Origin: Bryobacterales bacterium
GTDB lineage: Bacteria; Cyanobacteriota; Vampirovibrionia; Obscuribacterales; Obscuribacteraceae
Length of the DNA stretch: 5,172 bases
Direction: 5' to 3'
Assembly: GCA_903970295.1 (NCBI GenBank)
Contig: CAJCHQ010000752.1
Span: 1-5,172 of the forward strand
A program made the position numbers and the translations under genes. Within the stretch, counting starts at the first letter, position 1. Each line of letters opens with the position of its first letter. Below the pieces are notes generated by a model, which was not told where the DNA came from, made no database searches, and saw nothing but the letters and a program-made list of their open reading frames with translations. This document shows positions 1-5,019 of the stretch, in pieces.

Positions 1-228
1 GACCACACCGTGAAGTGCTTTTCCAAAAGGGCAAAGTTTTTCACCGCGCAGCGCATAGTCAGGAACATATCAGGCGCAATTGTTAGAGTTCACGAATTAC
101 CAGCCAAACGGCATCAACGTGGTTCGCAGCAGGTGGTCAGCTATGTCCTCGTGACAGAGCGCCCATTATCACTGTGACTACCTAGAAGACCAAAGGCAAC
201 CAGTGAAAAGCTATGTGGAGGTTCACGC
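1..228. other. Leader region upstream of the glycosidase; possible 3' end of an earlier gene
   Basis: No confident gene lies here. On the + strand, frame 1 stays open from the window edge to a TGA at 175-177 (58 codons). It could be the tail of a gene that starts left of the window, but the predicted peptide is rich in Arg, Lys and Val, resembles no family I know, and an open frame of this length is not rare by chance. I see no convincing -35/-10 pair for the glycosidase. A small T/A-rich stem at 16-33, followed by a T run near 37-41, is too weak to call a terminator. Confidence 0.3.
217..221 (+). promoter_or_regulatory. Ribosome binding site of the glycosidase gene
   Basis: GGAGG lies 7 bases before the ATG at 229. 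This is close to ideal Shine-Dalgarno sequence and spacing, and it fixes the start of a protein whose N-terminal region before the hydrophobic core is unusually long. Confidence 0.85.
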
Positions 229-1626
229 ATGCCTGATCAAACAAACCACACCAAAAGATTATTTGATTTATTAATCGGTCCAAAATCGATTGCGGCGAAA
301 TTGCGCTGTACCGCGCTTGTCACCGCCTTGGCAGTGTCCCTGATCTGTCAGGCAGGCGCGTCGGCACAGTCTCTTCCGATCAAGGTGAATGCCGAATTGT
401 TCGGCTTAAATATCAGCAACTGGAAAGAAATTCACCCGCAAGATTACACCGCCTCACGTTACGTTTCCAATTTGCCGCCGGCCAATATTCACTATCGAGT
501 CTGGCGCATCATGGACAATGGAGTCAATTGGTACAACATCGAAAGAACTAAAGGGCAATACGATTGGACGGATCTGGATAAATGTGTTGCTGCTGCCGAA
601 CATGAGGGAGCCGAAATCATCTACGCCGTCCAGGGCACTCCGGAATTTTACGCTTCCAATCACGCTGCCACCTGTACTAATTTGATGGGCAACACATCGC
701 CCCCGACAGATCCGGCCCACCAATTCAAACCTTTCGTTCATGCCCTGGTGCAACGTTATAAAGGACGAATCAAATACTACGAAGGCTGGAATGAACCAGG
801 GCATTATTGGAATGTAAACAACGTGCCAAACTTCGTGCCCGTTAAGGGATGCTTGTTTTCGGGCACGCCAGAACAATTAGTTCAACTGCAAGCGATTATG
901 TACACCGAGGCCAAAAGCGTAGATCCTTCTTGCCAGGTTTTATCGCCGGCAATGTGGGGTGGGAATGCTGAACTTGTCACAGATTATGACCTCTTTCTCA
1001 AACTGGGAGGACGCCATTACTTTGATATTCCTGCTTTTCACTTTTATGTCAGCAGTTGGCAGTCGCCGCTGGCTGCGCCTGAAGAAATACAAGGTCTGGC
1101 CACCGCGATGCGCAATGAGTTGGCTAAATATGGCTTTCCCGCCACCACGCCGATCATCAGTACCGAAGCAGGCTGGTGCGAAAACGGGTTCCCCGCTCAG
1201 CTCGGGTCTGCATATGTTGCCAGAGCCTACTTAATATCGGCACTGGCAGGGCTCAAGTCATATGACTTTTATGCCTGGAACATCAATATCGCCGGACCAG
1301 GACATCCGCTTGGATGGCTGACCTTGAATGACTCATACTCGTCTACTGTTTACCCGGCAGGGCGGGCATTTCAAACCATCCAGAACTGGCTCATCGGCTC
1401 GACGATCACTAGATATACATGCAGTCCTTCGTACTGGACTATGCACTTGACACTGAAAAACGGCGTCGCGGCCCGGATCGTCTGGAGACAAGATAATCAG
1501 GAAGGGAGATTTGGTGTTCCAACTAGTTGGGGCAATACCGCCGTTGACATCGATAACACTTCAGTGCCGATTGAGGCGGGCGAGATCAGAGTGGGCGCTA
1601 AACCGATTCTGATCTACCAAAAATAA
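229..1626 (+). CDS. Secreted glycoside hydrolase, clan GH-A, GH39/PslG-like
   Basis: The 465-residue protein probably cleaves beta-linked polysaccharide outside the cytoplasm; the substrate cannot be read from sequence. The N-terminus is a long signal peptide: a basic stretch to about residue 26, a hydrophobic core at about 27-40, and a likely cleavage ASA|QS after residue 46. The rest looks like a (beta/alpha)8 barrel. Its opening resembles GH39 and related families, with W99-x-x-I-E and G-Q-Y-D-W at 109-113, then TPEFYAS at 137-143. The acid/base is probably E189 in GWNEP (186-190), and the nucleophile E313 in STEAGW (311-316). H271-F-Y adds a typical active-site strand. Residues from about 390 to the end look like a small beta domain. 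Length matches PslG-type hydrolases (about 440 residues). Two stop codons stand in tandem at the end. PslG trims the Psl exopolysaccharide in Pseudomonas, but no polysaccharide synthesis gene is visible here. GH5-like or another GH-A family is the main alternative. Confidence 0.85.
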   Translation: MPDQTNHTKRLFDLLIGPKSIAAKLRCTALVTALAVSLICQAGASAQSLPIKVNAELFGLNISNWKEIHPQDYTASRYVSNLPPANIHYRVWRIMDNGVNWYNIERTKGQYDWTDLDKCVAAAEHEGAEIIYAVQGTPEFYASNHAATCTNLMGNTSPPTDPAHQFKPFVHALVQRYKGRIKYYEGWNEPGHYWNVNNVPNFVPVKGCLFSGTPEQLVQLQAIMYTEAKSVDPSCQVLSPAMWGGNAELVTDYDLFLKLGGRHYFDIPAFHFYVSSWQSPLAAPEEIQGLATAMRNELAKYGFPATTPIISTEAGWCENGFPAQLGSAYVARAYLISALAGLKSYDFYAWNINIAGPGHPLGWLTLNDSYSSTVYPAGRAFQTIQNWLIGSTITRYTCSPSYWTMHLTLKNGVAARIVWRQDNQEGRFGVPTSWGNTAVDIDNTSVPIEAGEIRVGAKPILIYQK

Positions 1627-1660
1627 TAAGAACGCGCAAAACAATCTCTAAAAGTACTGA

Positions 1661-1712
1661 TTGCTGGGCCCTCTGATTGCCAGCCCATCAGGCTAGCTCA
1701 GAGGCCCAGCAA
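1661..1712 (+). repeat. Strong imperfect inverted repeat (three-tier hairpin) between glycosidase and Tad-like genes
   Basis: Bases 1661-1676 pair with 1698-1712: ten base pairs, one bulged C at 1671, then five more pairs. The apical region adds AGCC (1682-1685) with GGCT (1691-1694) around a five-base loop. No T run follows on either strand, so this is not a standard intrinsic terminator. It lies 34 bases after the glycosidase stop and 42 bases before the preferred start of the next gene. It could protect the 3' end of the upstream mRNA, reduce read-through, or be one copy of a dispersed palindromic repeat. The pairing is seen directly; the role is inference. Confidence 0.7.
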
Positions 1713-1754
1713 CTTGAACGACGTGACTGCACCAAGGATTTTAGGCGTAAACTC

Positions 1755-3437
1755 ATGAGACAAAAGCAATTTCGGTTTCGCAATCCCAGAGGCCTGGCCG
1801 TATTCTACCTGCTCCTCGCTCTGGCTGGATTACTGGTAATACCGCTGGCATTGTCCGCCGTCAACCTGATGTATCTCTATCGGACGCAGGAGTGTTTAAA
1901 TGCCGCTGCAGACGCTGCCGCTCTGGCTGGCGCGAAGAGTATCTCTCAGATCGTGGTTCTCGATTCGGATGTAGGTTATTTGGCTCTGTCCAATTACCCA
2001 CCCATAGGCAAAGGGATATTGGCACCGGATGGTGAGCCACTTCCAGTTGCCTCGTATAACCAATTATCTGGCACAGCCCGCTTGAATTTGCTTTTTGCCG
2101 ATCAGAGTGGAAGCTCAGCGATTGCAGCCCTGGCGAAGAAAGACGCCGAGTCGATTCTGCGCGCTGGACGAAAATTACGTAAAGCATTGAGTGAGGCATT
2201 GAACTCCGGTGCGCGAGCGAGAATGACCGACATTGACGGTGCGATAGTCGATCCCAAACGTGCGGTGCAGGAGGCGATCATGGAAAATTTAGTAGCATTG
2301 CCAAACGTCAGCATGGAAAGCTTAAGCTGCTCGCTGGGTGCACTAAGGCATTCTCATTCGAGCATGGTTCACCTTCCACGCTGTCGAAATTTGAAAAATT
2401 TCGTTATTCCAAGTAGAGAGATCGATCAATGCTATGAAGCTTTTGTTGACCTGCCGGTCGACGGGCAGAGTTTTTACTTCGTCGGCGTGTCTCCTGAGAC
2501 GCGACTGGCACAAACTGCAGACTTTTTTATCCCTGAAGACAATTCACCGGCATCCATTGTCCGAGTTGAACTGAGTGCCACAGTCAAACCCCTGATTCCA
2601 ATCGCATTTCCGACCGTGCACTTGGATGTCGCCTCATGCGCAGTGCCATTCTCTCTGCGAAGGACAGATCCGCCTGGCAATCTAGTCGTTAATCTGTACA
2701 GAGACCCGCCGGCTGATCTTGATTCGTTGGGTTGCTTGCTGCACATCCTCAATCGACAAGAAGGTTTTGTTCCACCGATGGTTGCTAAGAACGGCGACTA
2801 TCCAACCGATCAGGATTCGCAAATGCAAACGGTGGCTGACGATTCGCTTTCCGACCCGGCGACCACATTGTATTTCTGGATGCGCAACCTGGGACCTGAT
2901 ACCGACCTGGAAAGTTTATCCGAAGCACTCGGCAAGCAATTCACTGATATTACGACTCCCAATCAGAGTAAACCGGCCACAATCATTTTCGAATCGAAAG
3001 TGGATGGCGAAATAACGGCTCGAGCATTGCCTCACTCTCCCTTTCCGATTGAAACGCTTTCCGACGAGCAGCTGCTCACTGAGGTTAATCTGAACTCCTT
3101 AAGCGGCCCGGTCCAGATCAAAATTCGCAACCACGTTTTCCGGGGACGCGATTTCGTCCGCTCAAAGCACGGAGGACAACCTCTAGCCGCAGAGCCTCTC
3201 AATTGGTGCGATCTAGACTACTTTGGGCGCAGCAAAATTGATGCATTACAGTACGGGCGAGGCAGTAAGTACTTTCACCTGAGGCTTGCCGCAGCTGCTA
3301 ACGAAGATACTACGGATGGCAACTTTGTACCTTTTTGGTGCGCCGAATACGAAACGGCGAATGGTTGTAAGACCAACGTGCAGCCTCGGAAATCCTTCTA
3401 TGGCAGTGGTCTCGCATGTGATATTTCACTACTTTAA
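1755..3437 (+). CDS. Membrane-anchored protein with TadE/TadG-like N-terminus, 560 residues
   Basis: The start is placed at ATG 1755. It gives a short basic tail (RQKQFRFRNPRG) before one hydrophobic helix at about residues 13-38, then the motif ECLNAAADAAALAGA (46-60). This is the hallmark of the Tad/Flp pilus-assembly 'TadE/G-like' N-terminal domain, where such proteins are anchored by one helix and the bulk lies outside. A longer TTG start at 1677 would place the hairpin inside the gene and lacks a ribosome binding site, whereas AGG at 1743-1745 is 9 bases before the ATG. Residues 120-190 look helical, 230-310 beta-rich, and about 330-560 is an acidic, mixed region I do not recognise. There are at least ten cysteines, several toward the C-terminus, compatible with disulfides. 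I see no von Willebrand MIDAS motif (DxSxS), unlike classic TadG. No other tad gene is in view. Function is unknown: a pseudopilin-like or surface-anchored protein is the best guess. Confidence 0.75.
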   Translation: MRQKQFRFRNPRGLAVFYLLLALAGLLVIPLALSAVNLMYLYRTQECLNAAADAAALAGAKSISQIVVLDSDVGYLALSNYPPIGKGILAPDGEPLPVASYNQLSGTARLNLLFADQSGSSAIAALAKKDAESILRAGRKLRKALSEALNSGARARMTDIDGAIVDPKRAVQEAIMENLVALPNVSMESLSCSLGALRHSHSSMVHLPRCRNLKNFVIPSREIDQCYEAFVDLPVDGQSFYFVGVSPETRLAQTADFFIPEDNSPASIVRVELSATVKPLIPIAFPTVHLDVASCAVPFSLRRTDPPGNLVVNLYRDPPADLDSLGCLLHILNRQEGFVPPMVAKNGDYPTDQDSQMQTVADDSLSDPATTLYFWMRNLGPDTDLESLSEALGKQFTDITTPNQSKPATIIFESKVDGEITARALPHSPFPIETLSDEQLLTEVNLNSLSGPVQIKIRNHVFRGRDFVRSKHGGQPLAAEPLNWCDLDYFGRSKIDALQYGRGSKYFHLRLAAAANEDTTDGNFVPFWCAEYETANGCKTNVQPRKSFYGSGLACDISLL

Positions 3438-3445
3438 AGACACAC

Positions 3446-3476
3446 GCTCGATCTCGATACTCTGCTATCGGCGAGC
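3446..3476. terminator. Stem-loop between convergent genes, possible bidirectional terminator without T run
   Basis: GCTCG (3446-3450) pairs with CGAGC (3472-3476), and inside it CGATA (3455-3459) pairs with TATCG (3466-3470) around a six-base loop, with an asymmetric internal loop between the two stems. It begins 8 bases after the stop of the Tad-like gene and lies 30 bases past the stop of the opposing small gene, the expected place for a shared end signal. Neither strand has a T tract after the stem, so it may block exonucleases rather than terminate transcription by itself. Confidence 0.4.
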
Positions 3477-3506
3477 TTAACCGGGCCGGCGCTTTAACCG
3501 CTAGAA

Positions 3507-3740
3507 TCAGGCTGCTCGTCTGCCGCGACCAGGACGGACAGGCTTATTGGGGTGTCCTGGTAGATTGAACTCGAGCACGTAGGTATCTTCCTTGGAAGCA
3601 CTTGCACGATTGACATTTTCTTCGTACAGACCCCAGGGATCACCTTTGATTTTGTATTGCTTCGGCTCTCTGATGAAAACAAACCAGAAAGCGAAATATA
3701 GAATTGCCAACTCAAAACCAATCAGAACCCACGCGAACAT
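3507..3740 (-). CDS. Small single-helix membrane protein, 77 residues, unknown function
   Basis: I do not recognise this family. The start is ATG at 3740, chosen because AGGAGG ends 4 bases before it; a GTG six codons upstream would bury that site inside the gene. Residues 3-23 form one aromatic-rich membrane helix (FELAILYFAFWFVF at about 9-22). It is followed by a basic turn (IREPKQYKIKG) and then an acidic stretch with DPWGLYEE. The polar tail of about 50 residues ends in a basic run (PGRGRRAA). The arrangement suggests an inner-membrane anchor with a cytoplasmic tail, possibly a partner subunit or an accessory of a larger membrane complex. It has its own promoter and stands alone, convergent to the Tad-like gene. 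That it is a real gene is well supported; its role is open. Confidence 0.75.
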   Translation of the reverse strand: MFAWVLIGFELAILYFAFWFVFIREPKQYKIKGDPWGLYEENVNRASASKEDTYVLEFNLPGHPNKPVRPGRGRRAA

Positions 3741-3744
3741 AAAG

Positions 3745-3750
3745 CCTCCT
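3745..3750 (-). promoter_or_regulatory. Ribosome binding site of the 77-residue membrane protein
   Basis: Read on the minus strand, AGGAGG stands 4 bases before the ATG at 3740. The match is perfect and the spacing slightly short. It decides the start in favour of 3740 over the upstream GTG at 3758. Its first base is also the last base of the adjoining hairpin at 3750-3764. Confidence 0.85.
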
Positions 3751-3764
3751 AGGAACACTTCCTA
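3750..3764 (-). repeat. Perfect small hairpin touching the ribosome binding site
   Basis: On the minus strand TAGGAA, a three-base loop GTG, and TTCCTA form a perfect six-pair stem. It ends on the first base of AGGAGG in the predicted 5' leader of the 77-residue protein. A stem here could tune ribosome access. Alternatively the 15-base palindrome could be a DNA operator downstream of the promoter. It is short enough to be chance. Confidence 0.4.
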
Positions 3765-3813
3765 AAACACGCCGCGATTGCCAATTACTAAGCGTTCACA
3801 TTAGCGAACACAA

Positions 3814-3841
3814 TTTATAGCCGTTAAAAATACTCGATCAA
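3814..3841 (-). promoter_or_regulatory. Predicted sigma-70-type promoter of the 77-residue membrane protein
   Basis: On the minus strand a -35 box TTGATC (3836-3841, four of six consensus bases) is followed by a 16-base spacer and a -10 box TATAAA (3814-3819, five of six). Transcription would begin near 3807, giving a leader of about 67 bases that contains the hairpin at 3750-3764 and the ribosome binding site. The position and direction fit the only solid gene nearby. Confidence 0.5.
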
Positions 3842-3872
3842 TTTTCGGGACTTGGAGCGAGAAGACTCTTTG

Positions 3873-3913
3873 GGGATGGTGACGTTGTTCGTTCTATTTC
3901 ATCCCGGTTTTTT
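3873..3913 (+). terminator. Terminator-like stem-loop with T run, facing right
   Basis: GGGATG (3873-3878) pairs with CATCCC (3900-3905), with one more G-T pair inside and a small internal stem ACG/CGT (3882-3884 with 3890-3892). Two G residues and then six T residues (3908-3913) follow. This is the layout of an intrinsic terminator on the + strand. The nearest + gene ends over 430 bases upstream, and the hairpin at 3446-3476 lies between them. It therefore either catches read-through or ends an unannotated RNA. The seven-pair stem with a loop over 20 bases is not strong. Confidence 0.35.
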
Positions 3914-4039
3914 CTGCTTTCTTTCAGACCGTTTTGACTATAAGGGGGCTGATTCAGTCTCTATTTGTCAAAGCCATTCCGAACGATTGAAAGTATAGTC
4001 CCGCCGCGGTAAAGAAACAATTAAAAGGCACATTAATTC

Positions 4040-4162
4040 GTGAAAGAGAAAACCAGTGTTGCTACGTCCATGGATCACTGCCCAGACGGCATTTCGAGTT
4101 CCAAGACCAGTATCGAATATAGTGCCGAGATGGAAAAAATGTTGCTCCAACTTCACAAGTGA
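4040..4162 (+). CDS. Possible 40-residue small protein (weak)
   Basis: GTG 4040 to TGA 4162 would encode a hydrophilic 40-residue peptide. It begins KEKTSVATSMDHC after the initiator and ends in a helix-like stretch (SAEMEKMLLQLHK). AAAAGG lies 11 bases upstream, a weak ribosome binding site at long spacing, and a stop codon just before it (4034-4036) rules out a longer form. A 30-residue form from ATG 4070 is possible. Amino-acid composition looks protein-like, but nothing resembles a known family and I see no clear promoter. Confidence 0.2.
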   Translation: MKEKTSVATSMDHCPDGISSSKTSIEYSAEMEKMLLQLHK

Positions 4163-4257
4163 TTCACATTTTTGCGTTGTTTCTCCATGCCCAATAACCT
4201 TTTAGGCAGCGGCGTTTAAAACCACGGCCATCAAATCACCTTTCAAAACGAAGTCGA

Positions 4258-4482
4258 GTGCCAGTCCATTTAGATTTAGAAATTGCGCAAAACTACGATG
4301 CAGGCGGCAGTCAAACACGGCGCGAATCAGTCTTTACAGTGCTTGACAAGTCAATTCTACTTACCGCGGCTATGCCTAATTTCTCAGTCGACAGTCAACC
4401 GATATCGTTTGAGCAACCAACCAAAAAGCGGTCGATCGCAAAACGAGTCTGTCAGAAAATTCAGCTTTTTCTAAGAGAATAA
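4258..4482 (+). CDS. Possible 74-residue small protein (weak), overlapping the next gene's end
   Basis: GTG 4258 runs to TAA 4482, and the frame is open back to 4198 without another good start. The peptide has a plausible mixed composition and a basic tail (KKRSIAKRVCQK). However, no ribosome binding site precedes the GTG, and the last 22 bases overlap the 3' end of the opposing glycine-zipper gene. No family is recognised. It may be a remnant or a chance ORF. Confidence 0.2.
   Translation: MPVHLDLEIAQNYDAGGSQTRRESVFTVLDKSILLTAAMPNFSVDSQPISFEQPTKKRSIAKRVCQKIQLFLRE
4423..4470. terminator. Weak inverted repeat at the 3' end of the glycine-zipper gene
   Basis: AAAAAGC (4423-4429) is complementary to GCTTTTT (4464-4470), so on either strand the stem ends in a T run. 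The 34-base loop is long and one arm lies in the last codons of the minus-strand gene (stop at 4461-4463). Position fits a transcription end signal, but the stem is mostly A-T pairs. Confidence 0.25.
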
Positions 4483-4832
4483 CCGAGCATTTGCTGGTAA
4501 ATCTTGGCATCCATGACAGCCAAAAATTTCCGCCCATCCTTGAGCTCGGTGAGCGCGCAGACTTCTTTTTTGTTGCCACCAAGAACAATACCGGCAAGCA
4601 AGCCCATCGGTCCAAAAATCACGGCTCCAGCTAGTCCCCAGCCTAATGTTTCGGACAATTTCTTGACGCTCTCTTCGGTTTGCAACGTGCAACTTTGCAC
4701 TTCAGATATAAGATTGATCTGATCGAACGCACCCCAGAGAATGCCACCTTTAAATTCCCAATCGCCGGGCGTGAAGTCGCCAGCCATGACCTTGACTTTG
4801 GAGTTATCAAATAATTTCTGCAGTTGTTGCAT
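4461..4832 (-). CDS. Glycine-zipper membrane-associated protein, 123 residues, unknown function
   Basis: The start is set at ATG 4832. GAGG lies 10 bases upstream, and a consensus TATAAT at 4861-4866 overlaps the in-frame ATG at 4862, so a transcript from that promoter would not contain the longer starts (4862 or 4964). Residues 1-60 are soluble, with KVKVMAGDF at 12-20. Residues about 64-86 form a hydrophobic segment rich in glycine, with G77-x3-G81-x3-G85 as a glycine zipper and P75 in the middle. Residues 88-115 (KKEVCALTELKDGRKFLAVMD and onward) look like two beta strands with a DGR turn. The same layout, a zipper followed by an 'ELKDGRK' hairpin, occurs in small uncharacterised bacterial proteins, some with SHOCT-type ends. 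Glycine zippers often mediate membrane helix packing or oligomer formation, so a membrane-associated oligomer is inferred. It is divergent from the gene at 5020. Confidence 0.7.
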   Translation of the reverse strand: MQQLQKLFDNSKVKVMAGDFTPGDWEFKGGILWGAFDQINLISEVQSCTLQTEESVKKLSETLGWGLAGAVIFGPMGLLAGIVLGGNKKEVCALTELKDGRKFLAVMDAKIYQQMLGYSLRKS

Positions 4833-4842
4833 TGCGATCAAA

Positions 4843-4846
4843 CCTC
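4843..4846 (-). promoter_or_regulatory. Ribosome binding site deciding the glycine-zipper protein start
   Basis: GAGG on the minus strand lies 10 bases before ATG 4832. The upstream ATG at 4862 has only a partial GCAGG, and 4964 has no good site. Confidence 0.5.
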
Positions 4847-4860
4847 GTGCGCTTTCGGTC

Positions 4861-4888
4861 ATTATATTGCGCCTGCAGTGACTGACCC
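4861..4888 (-). promoter_or_regulatory. Predicted promoter of the glycine-zipper gene
   Basis: On the minus strand TATAAT (4861-4866) is a perfect -10 box. The -35 region 16 bases upstream, GGGTCA (4883-4888), matches only three consensus bases, so an activator may be needed. Transcription would begin near 4854, giving a leader of about 20 bases that still contains the GAGG site. Confidence 0.4.
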
Positions 4889-4983
4889 CGGATGACAATC
4901 TGATCTTAAGTAAGAAGGGCGGAGTCTTGACCGAGAGATGCTTCTGGAACAAGACACTTTGCATCTCGAATGCGAACCGGGCA

Positions 4984-4992
4984 TGCTAGATT
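4984..4992 (+). promoter_or_regulatory. Possible extended -10 element for the gene at 5020
   Basis: TGC followed by TAGATT fits an extended -10 (TGn plus four of six bases). It would start transcription near 4999, about 20 bases before the ATG. I see no matching -35 box at normal spacing. Confidence 0.25.
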
Positions 4993-5019
4993 AGGATTTT
5001 AGAGACAATCGCAGGCAGA

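Larger units (their letters stand above)
3741..4460. other. 720-base stretch without a convincing gene
   Basis: The stretch between two solid minus-strand genes is somewhat richer in A+T than the flanking genes. It holds the promoter and leader of the 77-residue protein, a rightward terminator-like stem (3873-3913), a pyrimidine-rich run near 3906-3927, inverted repeats at 3933-4000, and two weak rightward small ORFs (4040-4162 and 4258-4482). I see no tRNA, IS end or recognisable protein fragment. It could be regulatory sequence, a small RNA locus, or a decayed gene. Confidence 0.5.

Noticed and set aside
16..41. Terminator-like stem with T run near the left edge
   Set aside because: The stem is only a few T-A pairs with a two-base bulge and a very tight loop; unlikely to be stable.
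454..876. 140-residue ORF on the minus strand
   Set aside because: It lies wholly inside the glycosidase gene, whose protein has clear family motifs, and it has no family resemblance of its own.
959..1234. 91-residue + ORF in another frame
   Set aside because: Shadow of the glycosidase gene; it covers the region encoding the catalytic E313 in the true frame.
1861..3015. Several ORFs of 70-112 residues on either strand
   Set aside because: All are inside the Tad-like gene, have no recognisable domains, and are best explained as shadows.
3286..3480. 64-residue + ORF past the end of the Tad-like gene
   Set aside because: Mostly overlaps the Tad-like gene in another frame, has no start signal, and its unique tail runs through the hairpin at 3446-3476.
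3934..3999. TTGACA-like and TATAGT-like boxes on both strands
   Set aside because: The spacing is 23 bases in both directions, too long for a sigma-70 promoter.
3968..4156. 62-residue minus ORF
   Set aside because: GTG start without a ribosome binding site, and no family resemblance; overlapped by the equally weak + ORF at 4040-4162.
4333..4361. Promoter-like TTTACA with 17-base spacer and TCTACT on the + strand, plus a TTGAC/GTCAA palindrome
   Set aside because: It lies within a weak ORF with no solid + gene downstream; such matches are expected by chance.
4376..4722. ORFs of 72-79 residues overlapping the glycine-zipper gene
   Set aside because: Shadows in other frames; the glycine-zipper frame has a membrane segment, a promoter and a ribosome binding site.
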